Shown one piece after another: positions 26,190-36,000 of a stretch of 41,113 nt of DNA. Below the pieces are notes generated by a model. It made no database searches. It saw only the letters and a program-made list of their open reading frames with translations, and was not told the origin of the DNA. The number at the start of each line of letters is the position of its first letter. The stretch's first letter is position 1. The translations under genes were made by a program, and so were the position numbers. Source of the stretch: an uncultured Rickettsiella sp. (GTDB taxonomy: Bacteria; Pseudomonadota; Gammaproteobacteria; Diplorickettsiales; Diplorickettsiaceae); contig CAMSHF010000009.1 of the NCBI GenBank assembly GCA_947058615.1, positions 1-41,113 on the forward strand. Reading direction: 5' to 3'.

Positions 26190-29100
26190 TTAAGAAGAAC
26201 TCATGCATAATGTTTTAGTTAGAGATTCAGCGAATTCCCATTCACACCAGAGTGAGATGAGTGGGAAATATAAACCACAGCGTATCGATTGACTGCCACA
26301 ATAGTCTGCATCGAGCGACAAAGCATGTGCGTAGTTATTCAGCTGTTGTTGGTGTTGTTGCTGAGCTAATTGTAAAAATTCTTCGGGGTGTTCGCCTTGA
26401 TAATCCGTTGTTTTATAATCAATAACCCATCGGGTCTTTGTATTTGAGTCAATAAACGTTCGATCGATGACACTATTTTGCAGTTTACCATTCAAGAACG
26501 CCGTTATTGCATACTCGGATTGGGCTGCATGATGTCGGCTTAAAATCCAACGACCACGCGGATCGGCTAAGGTTTTTTCTAAGCAAGTGTTTAGTTTCGC
26601 TAAGGCGTGTGGCATTTGTGACGCTAACACGCCCTTTTGTGCCAGTAAACAGGCAAACATCGTTTGAGCATTCATTATTTTTTGACTATCCCAATGATCC
26701 AGACTGTCTTGGCTAATCTGATAGAGTAGGCGATGAATGACGGTGCCCACTAGAGGTTCTGGATGCAATTGCCATTGGTAGACAGGATTTTGCGTATTTA
26801 TGACAGGTATTTTTGGGTATGGCCTAGGTGGTGTTTGGGTAGAGATAATTAAACGTTTTAATAATTGCGCGGTATCGACTGCCCGCGGGTTTTTCTTGGG
26901 TGTAAACGCTAAAACGTTTTCTGCAGGGATATGCAACACAGGATATAAATGGCTTAATAAGGATTGTGGCGCGGGTTCTTTAAGTGGTGCGTTTTCATCG
27001 CGTATAAAGGTCCCTAGCAAATATAACGATTGCTTAGCCCGCGTACATGCGACATAAAGTAAGCGGATTAATTCAGCGGTATTTTTTTTCTTTTCTTCAT
27101 TCAATAAATAATGATAAATAGGGCTGTGCTCTTCATGACTGGCTTTGATGGGTGCGAGTAAGAATGCTTTTTTTGGTAGCGTGAATATTTCGCTATACAG
27201 CAGTAAAGGTGAGGTTTCAGGTCGGCCGCGACGATGTAAACCCGGTAAAATAACATGATCAAATTCTAAACCTTTTGCTTTATGAATGGTCATAACTTCG
27301 ACGGTAGCTGTGGATGGCGCAGATAGGATTTGTGTGTAGATGTGATTTAACTCATCACCCAGTTTAAACAAATCAAGCGCTTCTCCTGTCTGTTGGATTT
27401 TATTTTCTAAAAAGTTTAAATAGGCCTGGATATCCTCCATCGCTTGCCAATTTGACAATGTCGCAGGCCCACCCAATTTTAACCAGGTTTGTTTAACCCA
27501 GAGGGGTAAGGGAAGTCGTCCTTGCTGTTGCAAACTCTCTTGCAAAATAGGAACAATACTTCGTAAACGCTGTTTGGTGGAAAATGGAAGTGAAATTTCT
27601 TCAAATTGTTGGAGTTGTTGCCAAAGGGTCGTTTGTTTGTGATCATCAAATTGTGTAATGAGGTAAAGATCATTTAACGATAAACCACAGTAAGGTGATC
27701 GTAATAAAGCCAACCAAGCGATCCTATCGCCTAAATGGTGCAACGCACGGGTTAAGCTGAGTAGATCCTGTACCGCTGATTTTTCGGCAAGACTATCGAT
27801 CTCAATGGCTTGATAAGGAATGCTTGCACGGCACAGAGCGGGTAAAATAGCGTGTAAATGACGGCGTGCACGTACTAAAATGGCAATCGAAGCATGCGAG
27901 TCTTGTTGTTGAATGGTTTGAACTATTTTGACGATCTGTTCGGCTTCGTTGGCTTCGCCTAAGTCGAGCGCATCGGCTTGCTGCCAGTAGGTATGGACCG
28001 CATTACCGTTGTGTGTTGCTTGCAAGTGAGCACGTGCTGGTGCATAAGTTACGGTTTCTTGTGCAATAGCGTCCTGTGTGATTATTAACTGACTAAACTG
28101 TTGATTGACCCAATGGACAATATCCGGCGTAGAACGAAAATTGACCGATAATTGGATCGGTTGTAATTGCATTGAACCTAAGCCGGAATGCTGCACGTGT
28201 GAAAATAAGCTGACTTCGGCTTTGCGAAACCGATAGATCGATTGCATCGGATCGCCAACTAAAAATAAGGTGCGGCTCTCCTGATTTTGCCAACCGGCCG
28301 TTAATTTTTCAATTAACTGCCATTGCGTGCGAGAAGTATCCTGAAACTCATCAATAAGTAGGTGTTGGATTTGATAATCTAAAGCCAGTGCTAAATCCGT
28401 AGGATTTTCTGCTGAACCCAAGGCAGCGCTTGCGGCAAGTAGAATCTCAGTGTAATCCACTTTTTTTTGTTGCTGAAAAATAACTTTTAAATGAGCGACG
28501 AGTGCCGGAAGTAATTCAAATAATGACTGGAGAATCTGCCATTCTGCATCGGTATAATGCAAAGGCGGAGATTGTTTTAAGGCAATGAGTGTTTCTTTGA
28601 CTGAACCTTGCTGACTTAATTGTGAAACTAAATTCAATAATTTTTTTTTGTGATTTTTTACGTCGATTTGTACGGACCTATTTTTTAACTCATTGGCGGC
28701 AGGAAATCCTTCATTTTTTCGCCATTGTTTTCGCCAAGTGTACTTTTCGGTTAACAATAATTGACCGACGGCTCGCCAAAAATTTCGATTATTAGAATGC
28801 GTTAAAGCCGTTATTTGACGTTGCTGTAAAGAAAAATTAACGAGCTGTAGCAGTTCGTCAGTTAAATTCTTAGGAATCAATGTATTGAGTTTTTCGACAT
28901 GGGTTTGATTGATCTGAAATAAAGTTTGTTCCAAATGTTCACGTAAATGATCGTGATGATGCAGTAAATAATCTAACCATTGTTCACGTCGTGCAAGCAT
29001 CGGGATAAATAAATTTTCGACGCGTTGAAAATCATTATCGAGGTGGCTCAATAAATGGCTTAATGGCGCCTGCCAAATGGACTTATCTTCGAGTTGACTC

Positions 29101-29579
29101 AGTAATTCTTGTACCGCTAAGCGATATAAGTAGTCAGGATGGTCGACCGGTGTTAATTTTTCTCCTAAACCCGAAAGTAAAGGCATTTGTCGTGTTAAAG
29201 ATTGACAGAAACTATCGATAGTAAGGATACGCAATCGATTGGGATGGCTGAGTAGGTTCCAGGTTAACGCCTGATCGTGCGCCAACACTTTCTTAGCCAG
29301 TTGATGGCGTTCAGTTTCTTTGTCAGTGGCAGCCGTGGTTTTTTGTGCGATCGCTAATGCCTGCATGATTCTTAAACGCATTTCGTTTGCTGCTTTGCGT
29401 GTGAACGTAATAGCAATAATGGCCTCAGGAACGGTGACGCGGGTTAATAACACCAGATAACGACGTACTAATAATTCTGTTTTTCCAGAACCAGCAGGTG
29501 CTTGGACAATAAACGATTGCTCTGGATCAAGTGCTTGCTGGCGTTGCTCGGCATCGGCTAAGTCGAATGAAGGTTTCAT
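26190..29579 (-). CDS. AddA/RecB-like UvrD helicase-nuclease
   Basis: An ATP-dependent helicase with a C-terminal PD-(D/E)XK nuclease, 1129 residues, the AddA/RecB half of a double-strand-break end-resection machine. Superfamily 1 motifs are clear: Walker A APAGSGKT (27-34), motif Ia ITFTRKAANEM, Walker B LLIDEFQDTSR (about 408-418), GDPMQSIYRFRKAE (about 442-455), EVMTIHKAKGLEF and RLLYVACTRAK. The nuclease follows with GTVIHRLLYQ, VIDYKTTDY and QQLNNYAHAL. The start at 29579 is fixed by a 4-base ATGA overlap with the upstream partner; an ATG 13 codons earlier lies inside that gene. With its partner it resembles an AddAB-type pair rather than RecBCD, since no recC or recD is adjacent. Confidence 0.9.
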   Translation of the reverse strand: MKPSFDLADAEQRQQALDPEQSFIVQAPAGSGKTELLVRRYLVLLTRVTVPEAIIAITFTRKAANEMRLRIMQALAIAQKTTAATDKETERHQLAKKVLAHDQALTWNLLSHPNRLRILTIDSFCQSLTRQMPLLSGLGEKLTPVDHPDYLYRLAVQELLSQLEDKSIWQAPLSHLLSHLDNDFQRVENLFIPMLARREQWLDYLLHHHDHLREHLEQTLFQINQTHVEKLNTLIPKNLTDELLQLVNFSLQQRQITALTHSNNRNFWRAVGQLLLTEKYTWRKQWRKNEGFPAANELKNRSVQIDVKNHKKKLLNLVSQLSQQGSVKETLIALKQSPPLHYTDAEWQILQSLFELLPALVAHLKVIFQQQKKVDYTEILLAASAALGSAENPTDLALALDYQIQHLLIDEFQDTSRTQWQLIEKLTAGWQNQESRTLFLVGDPMQSIYRFRKAEVSLFSHVQHSGLGSMQLQPIQLSVNFRSTPDIVHWVNQQFSQLIITQDAIAQETVTYAPARAHLQATHNGNAVHTYWQQADALDLGEANEAEQIVKIVQTIQQQDSHASIAILVRARRHLHAILPALCRASIPYQAIEIDSLAEKSAVQDLLSLTRALHHLGDRIAWLALLRSPYCGLSLNDLYLITQFDDHKQTTLWQQLQQFEEISLPFSTKQRLRSIVPILQESLQQQGRLPLPLWVKQTWLKLGGPATLSNWQAMEDIQAYLNFLENKIQQTGEALDLFKLGDELNHIYTQILSAPSTATVEVMTIHKAKGLEFDHVILPGLHRRGRPETSPLLLYSEIFTLPKKAFLLAPIKASHEEHSPIYHYLLNEEKKKNTAELIRLLYVACTRAKQSLYLLGTFIRDENAPLKEPAPQSLLSHLYPVLHIPAENVLAFTPKKNPRAVDTAQLLKRLIISTQTPPRPYPKIPVINTQNPVYQWQLHPEPLVGTVIHRLLYQISQDSLDHWDSQKIMNAQTMFACLLAQKGVLASQMPHALAKLNTCLEKTLADPRGRWILSRHHAAQSEYAITAFLNGKLQNSVIDRTFIDSNTKTRWVIDYKTTDYQGEHPEEFLQLAQQQHQQQLNNYAHALSLDADYCGSQSIRCGLYFPLISLWCEWEFAESLTKTLCMSSS

Positions 29580-32230
29580 AATAAATGAGAAGTGAGTGGT
29601 TGATGGTTGATACGGCAAAAAAGTTGTAGATCACACAGTCGACAGGTGTTGGTACCGTATTTGGGTTTAACAATCGCTACGCCTTGCTGAAACTCCAATG
29701 CAAGTTTTTCCAAAGAGGTCTGCCAGTAGTTAAGTAGATCCGACCAATTCTTTAAGTCGTGTGAAGTTTTTAACTGTGTTAAAGGTGTCAATTGTTTCAT
29801 AGGAGTGGGTGTCGCACTGATTCCTTGTAATGTAATTTTATGACTATGGCAGTACATCAGTGCAAAACTGCGCACTGTGTCGGGGTCGCTTAAACAATAC
29901 AATGGTAGCTGTGGGAAATCGCAACGTTCATCTAACCAATTTATTTTATTCGGTAGGCCGGTTTTGTAATCAATAATCATGGCTTCCATTGCATTCAGTG
30001 TATCAATTCGGTCAATGCGTAAGGTAAAGGAGACTTTGCCTACTGTTAATTGCCGTTGTGTTTCATGTTTGGTTTCATAAAAAATGGGTCGCTGTTTTTC
30101 TAGGTTTAGAATATTTTTTAATAAGGCTTGTAAACGCTGTCGTTCGATACGCATAAAATGCGTCTTAAATATCAGCGGTCGTTTTTTAGCGAATCGTTGA
30201 AAGACCTGATCAATCGCACGATTAATCAGCTGATTTAAAGCAGAAGTTGTTTGGATTAGCAAGGTGGCTTGATCCTTAACGATATTCCAAAATTGTTCCA
30301 AAATTTGATGTAAAAGTAGGCCACGTTCGCTGGCATCAAGTCCGTTTTTTGGAAAAGGATAAAAATAGGCTTTTAGGCGCCAGCGGCCAAAGGCCTGAAA
30401 GGGGCAGGCGGCTTGAGACTGCAAAAGTTGAGTGCTTCCTGAAAAACAAGCATTTTCTGCTATCGTTATAGGTTCTTCGGTAGCGTATTCCCATTGTTGT
30501 GTCGCCATTATTTTTTCTGCTAAAGAGGTGTAGCGTGGAAGCTTCAGTTGGTTTAATTCGATTTCAGGTAGGGAATGTATCAAAACACTCGGACGTAAGA
30601 TCTGATCGATGTGTTGTGCAGAATAACTAAAAATACTGTTTTCTGAACTGGCGATTAACTTTTTTGTCAACAAATCAGCGAAATAGTACTCGCGTTCACT
30701 CGAGGCATAAGGTAATTGATGTTGGTGCTGTAAAGCATAAGGAATGAATGGGTTAGGTTTTGGAGCTCCAGGCCAGGTTCTGTCATCGAGTCCCATGACC
30801 CAGAGTGCGTTAAAATATAAACCCGCACTATCCAGTAAACCTAATATTTGAATTGGTGTCTCATGGCATGTTTTGGTTTGGAATAAAGTATCTGCAATCC
30901 ATTCATTCAGTTGCTGTAGTGCGCTTGCTTGTGAGATCTCACCCAGTAGGGGATCTAAGCCGGAAAATTCAGTCAGTAACTCAGACCAACGTTCCAGCAA
31001 TTGAAACTCATCACTGTTTAGTAAACGTTCTCCAGGCCAGCCTAGAGCATGCAACTTTTCAGCAAAATGAGCTGACCAAAAACTCGGTTTAGCTCGAAAA
31101 TCGGCGGCGTATTTTTTAATTAAAGGAATTAATTGTGTGATTAAAGCACTTAAAAGAGGACAAGCATGTCGCTGACTGATCTGAACAAGTTGCATTAAGC
31201 TTAATTTATTTTCTGCCTCGCAGCGTAGCGCAACATCCAGTAAGGCACGTTGTGATTGCTCTTGTTGCGAACCTCCTAGGTAAGGGGAACGTAATAAAGA
31301 ATTGATGCGTGCAAATGAATTGATCGCTTCTAAGGAAAGACCCTGCATGGCGGTTTGAATTAAGCCAAATTCAACCAATGGATTCCCTGCCGCAATATTA
31401 AAAGGCGGAGTGCATTTTTCGTTAGGAGCGAATTCATTAAATACTTCGTTAAAAGTAGTCAATAAATGATTGCGTTGCTCAAGTAGATTGGGAACGATGC
31501 AAGCGATATGTTTTTTTTGTTGTTGCCAGTTTTGATAAGCCCAGATAGCCATCGTCTGGTATTCGGCGTCTTTATTGACTAAGCAGAGCCGTTGTTGTCT
31601 AGATGCGGGATAAGTCGGTGCATAATAAACAATATCACAGTGTTGTTCTTCCAAGACTTTAAGTAATTTTTTATATTGGGGGTTTATTTCATTAAATCCT
31701 GTCAAAAAAAGCCGGCGTGGAGGATGTAAAATTTGTTGGTTAAATAAGTAGATAAGATAATTAATGGTACTGGATAAATCAACTAATGCATGATTTTGAC
31801 AAAAGTCAACGTATTCAATTGCCCAGGTTTGCCAAGTTTCAGTTTCATTAGTTTGTTTAAAATGGCATGACAAATAATTGATTTGTGCTTGTTGTACTAA
31901 TTGCCAGGCTTGTTGAGCGTTTTTTGCAGTATGTGCGGTATCTAAAAAAAAACAAGCCGATTGCTGAATAATCCTTTGCCATAGAATAGATTCTTGTTGT
32001 TTACTAAGCCGCTGTAAAGTAAAGCCTGTGTGTTCAATGAGTTGTTTTTCCCAAAGTATTTCTAACCAATGTGTAAAAGTAAAAAATTGCGGTGTACGCC
32101 AAACTTGTTTTTTTCGTATTTGCTGATAATGAGCAAACGCTTGAGTTAAAAAAGGAATTAAACGCTTATTGCCCGTCAGTAACACATCATCCGATTTTAG
32201 CATTTTGAAAAGTTTGTTATAAATTTCCAT
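29576..32230 (-). CDS. AddB-like PD-(D/E)XK nuclease/inactive helicase
   Basis: An 884-residue protein of the AddB-like 'probable DNA repair protein' group, the partner of the downstream helicase. It lacks a proper Walker A (the N-terminal equivalent reads LLTGNKRLIPFL), which fits an inactivated helicase. The C-terminal nuclease has GLLLHQILEQFW, RIDRIDTLNAMEAMIIDYKTG (split as RIDRIDTLNAMEA plus MIIDYKTG) and QLPLYCL. An iron-sulfur staple is indicated by a cysteine in QSQAACPFQAFG and by C863, C866 and C872 (CRLCDLQLFC), the AddB spacing. The start at 32230 has AGG six to seven bases upstream. The stop TGA overlaps the ATG of the helicase gene. Together the two should process broken DNA ends for RecA loading. 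Confidence 0.85.
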   Translation of the reverse strand: MEIYNKLFKMLKSDDVLLTGNKRLIPFLTQAFAHYQQIRKKQVWRTPQFFTFTHWLEILWEKQLIEHTGFTLQRLSKQQESILWQRIIQQSACFFLDTAHTAKNAQQAWQLVQQAQINYLSCHFKQTNETETWQTWAIEYVDFCQNHALVDLSSTINYLIYLFNQQILHPPRRLFLTGFNEINPQYKKLLKVLEEQHCDIVYYAPTYPASRQQRLCLVNKDAEYQTMAIWAYQNWQQQKKHIACIVPNLLEQRNHLLTTFNEVFNEFAPNEKCTPPFNIAAGNPLVEFGLIQTAMQGLSLEAINSFARINSLLRSPYLGGSQQEQSQRALLDVALRCEAENKLSLMQLVQISQRHACPLLSALITQLIPLIKKYAADFRAKPSFWSAHFAEKLHALGWPGERLLNSDEFQLLERWSELLTEFSGLDPLLGEISQASALQQLNEWIADTLFQTKTCHETPIQILGLLDSAGLYFNALWVMGLDDRTWPGAPKPNPFIPYALQHQHQLPYASSEREYYFADLLTKKLIASSENSIFSYSAQHIDQILRPSVLIHSLPEIELNQLKLPRYTSLAEKIMATQQWEYATEEPITIAENACFSGSTQLLQSQAACPFQAFGRWRLKAYFYPFPKNGLDASERGLLLHQILEQFWNIVKDQATLLIQTTSALNQLINRAIDQVFQRFAKKRPLIFKTHFMRIERQRLQALLKNILNLEKQRPIFYETKHETQRQLTVGKVSFTLRIDRIDTLNAMEAMIIDYKTGLPNKINWLDERCDFPQLPLYCLSDPDTVRSFALMYCHSHKITLQGISATPTPMKQLTPLTQLKTSHDLKNWSDLLNYWQTSLEKLALEFQQGVAIVKPKYGTNTCRLCDLQLFCRINHQPLTSHLL

Positions 32231-32633
32231 AGTCTACCTATTGACAACTTTAACTTTAATCAAGAATGGTCAGGACTTTTGCACAAGTTGACCTCATTTA
32301 ATTTGTTTTAAGCAATCATAACAGCATTAAAAATAAATTTCTGATTGACAGTTAGTAACTGTTTGAAAAAAGATATTTTTTTCTTTTGCTTAAAGCTTGT
32401 ACAAATTGTAGCAATGACTTATATATCAAGGTTTTCACTCGTTTCCCCCCGCGCTGTCCACAAAGTTATTCACAGAATCTGTGGGTAAACTTAAAATTGT
32501 CATCCTAATGCCTAATAAATAACCGCTTTTACCGTCTCGTAACTTCTATCGAAAGGGCCATTTGCTTATTTTTGAAAGTAAACTATACTCATGACTTTGC
32601 TAGCAAAAGCCACGATGGTAAAGGGAGTTCGGC
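32231..32633. promoter_or_regulatory. Intergenic region with DnaA-box-like cluster
   Basis: A 403-base gap without a gene. It contains TTTTGCACA (32277-32285) and TTATTCACA (32466-32474), both full matches to the DnaA box TTWTNCACA. Two near matches flank the second: CTGTCCACA (32454-32462) and, on the other strand, TTACCCACA (32488-32480). Three of the four lie within 35 bases. AT-rich sequence (about 32330-32430) is adjacent to this cluster. The gap also holds the divergent promoters of the nuclease pair and the small membrane protein. Confidence 0.5.
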
Positions 32634-33005
32634 GTGTTCTTAAGAGCTATGGCCTTAATTTTTGCTATTGTCTTTATTCTACTCGGTATACTCGGCTTTA
32701 TCCCCCCTATTACGCCTAACCATAGGCTGGTCAATTTTTTTACGGTTGGTATTTTACCGAGCATTTTTTATATTTTGATCGGTTTGTTTGCCTTATCAGC
32801 CAGTGGTTCAAATTTTTATGCGCGTTTATACTTTAAGACTTTTGGTATACTCTTTGCCACTATTGCTATTGTGGCTTTTGCAAAAAATGGAAACTTAGGT
32901 ATTGTCCATATCAACATTACGGATAGTTTTTTCTATCTATTGCTGGCTATCATTGCACTTTATTTAGGTTTCACGAGTAAATTGCCTCGCTCGAATGCCC
33001 ATTAA
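32634..33005 (+). CDS. Small DUF4383-like membrane protein
   Basis: A 123-residue protein made almost entirely of four hydrophobic helices, at about 3-25, 35-57, 66-85 and 95-115. The layout and the pattern LGFIPP, NFFTVGILPSIFYILIGLFAL, YFKTFGILFA and ITDSFFYLLLAIIALYLGF resemble the DUF4383 family of uncharacterised membrane proteins. The GTG start at 32634 is supported by AAGGGAG six bases upstream; an internal ATG six codons later lacks such a site. Function unknown. It is convergent with the large repeat protein. Confidence 0.65.
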   Translation: MFLRAMALIFAIVFILLGILGFIPPITPNHRLVNFFTVGILPSIFYILIGLFALSASGSNFYARLYFKTFGILFATIAIVAFAKNGNLGIVHINITDSFFYLLLAIIALYLGFTSKLPRSNAH

Positions 33006-33085
33006 TCAATAAATGACAAGTAAGAAGTAATGCAAGATTTTTCTCACTTGGATTAGAATAAGCAATGTAGATACGACAGTTTGTT

Positions 33086-36000
33086 TTATTGTTGGCACAT
33101 CATAGATATCTGAATCGGATTGATGGCTATAAGATTCTGTGCGTCGTCTGTAAAAATGATTTTCTCTGCTTCTTCTGCTTTAAATTCTTCTACGGTTAAA
33201 AAAGCATTGTATAAGTGACTTAATATTGATGGAGATTTTAGAAGCTTAGAATGTTTGCTTCCAAGTTCTATTAAATCAATTAACTTGTGAGATGCTTTTT
33301 TGGATATGATTTTCTCTAATTCTTCCGCCACTTGGATCTCTTGATCAATGGAAGAAATCCATCTAAAAAAGAAATATTGATTTTGTATTTTTATTTTTTT
33401 GCATTCTAGCTCACTCGATAAACTGCAAAGTAAGATTCTGGCGATAGTATACAAATTGGTTGGATAATTATCAAAATAATCCGGGCTAAACTTATTTAAT
33501 AGCAATGAAGAACAATTAAAGATTATTTTATAAAAAAGGCTTTCATCTTCTTTTTTTACGGTCCATCGAACTAATTGATCAAATATAAAATCAGTGACCA
33601 ATGATTGAATAGGCCTTAATGCTTCGTAGTCTGGTAGTGTGGCAATAAAGTTTAAAACGTTTTTCATGATGTCCGGATATTGAGCGCAGGCCGGGTTAAA
33701 GATATAATTCTTCTCTTGGTCTTGTTCGGTAATGAGTTTAATAAAAGTATTTATTCCTAAAAGCTCAATATGTCGGTCAATAAATTTCAGTAGTGTATTC
33801 ACTGCGGCTCGATCTTCAAGTTGATTCGTTTCTGATAAGACCGTTTTTCTAAAATTATAACCCCCACCAAAAAATACCGCATTCGCGGCTTTTTTGTCGT
33901 GAATATTTTTAAAAACAAGTTCCTGCAGCGTATCTATTGAGATATCTTGAATATTTTTAGTTAAAAATGACAATAGCAATTCAACAACAGAAGTTTGATA
34001 AGTAGCCGCGAGCATTAAGGCATTAACGCCGTATTGATCATGCGCGATAAGCATTCTATTTAAAATAGTTGGCGTAAAAAAATTAGATTTTTTTTGAATG
34101 AAATTAAGGATAAGTTTGACGGATTCAGGTTGATATTGAACGGCAATCATTAAGATATTCATTCCTTCACTCGTTTGGTGTAAAAAAAGATCCTGAATAA
34201 CTTGTTCTGAAAAGTGTTGAGATTCTATTTGTATAAAGTTTAGTAGAGTCAAAAGGGCTGCGGGTTGATTACGTGCGGCTAGCATTAATGCGTTATATTC
34301 CAATTCATTTTTTTCTGTAATTAATTGATATAAAATTTGAGTTGAAAACTGATTTGAGTGTTCTTCAATAAATTTTAATAAAAAATTTAAAGATTTTGGA
34401 GAATCTCGCGTGGTATACATTAAAAGTGTAAAGCCAGACGTATGTTTCTGTAAAAAAATTTCTTCTAAAGTAATTGATATCCGCTTATTTTCTAAAAGTT
34501 TATTAATAAAGTTTATAATCAATATGAATGTATCAATATGATGACTCGCTAGCATTAGGCTATTAAAACCTTTTTTATTTTTAGCAAATAATATCTCTAA
34601 TAGATCATCTTGAAAAAAATTAAATTGATTATAAATAAAATTTAAAATTATGGGTACCGATAAAGGTTGTGATGCTGTCGCTAACATTAAGCAATTATAA
34701 TTTTCCGGGTTTTTTTCTAAGAATAAATCAGGTAAATCTTTTTTATGAAAAAGCGTATGATTACTATTGATGAAATCGAGAATAATCTTTAAAGCACAAG
34801 GTTGATACTGAGCGGCTAACATTAAAATAGTAAAACCGTTTTGATCCTTTTCTAAAAATATTTTTTTTAAAACTTTTGGATCAAACTTTCGGATATTTTT
34901 AGATATAAATTGAAGTATAGATGAAGTTGCCTCGGTGTCGCTTTTGGCAGCAATCATTAATAATGTGTGGGCATCGTTTTCATTTAAAGTAATTCCATCA
35001 GTGTTTAGATAATTGACAATCAATACTAAAATATTATTTAGAGAGGTTGGATTCTGGCGTATGGTTAACGATAGCGTCGTTTCACTGTCCGTTTGTTTTT
35101 GTGTAAATAATTTAAAAAAAATTTTTTTAGTTAATGAATAAATATATCGGTTAAAGAAACTCATGATCGCATCGACTGCTTCAGTTTTATTTGCCGCTAA
35201 CATTAATATATTAGGATGATTTTTTTCTAAAAAAATATCTTGTAAATTATCTCCAAAAAGTGAAATATTTTCTCCGATAAATTTTAACATGGGCGTTAAG
35301 AGTTCAGGGTAGTACATAGTGGCTAGCATTAGCGCATTTAAATTTTCTTTATTTTTCATCAAAAAAAACTTTTTAATTAATTCATTATCGATAAATTTTT
35401 TATTTTCTTTTATGAAAGAGAGAATATCTTTAGTAAGTTCCAGATTATTTTGTGAAGCGAACATTAGTAAATTAGAGCCAGATTGGCTTTTTAATAGAAG
35501 CGCTTTCGCTATTTTATCAATCAGATAACTTCTGTTCTTTAAATGGAGATTGATACACAAATGCAAACCTAATATGATTTTTGGTAAATGTTGCTGGTGA
35601 ATTTTTAACTGACGGGTTAAATAGTTAATCAAGACTAAACCTTTTTTATTAAAAACATTAATTTTGCTTATTTTTTGATAATATTTTGGAAATCTCACTT
35701 TTAAATCAACGAGTTGTTCTAATAAATCCGAATGTTTTTCTTCTTTAAAAAAAAATGAAATAAGTTGGCTAGTCGAATCGTTTGGTTTTTTTGTCAAAAA
35801 TAAATTATAATAAGCGCAGTCTATTAACGTATTTTTTTTGGGGTTTTCAAAATAATGATATTGAGATAATGCAGCGAAAAAAGATTGGTATAATTTCTCC
35901 CAGTTTAGGGTTACCAATTTTATTTTTTGATAATCTTTTTTATCATGAAAAACTTCAAAATAATTAAGCCAGTAATTTCTATGATGGCTATCCAATGTAT

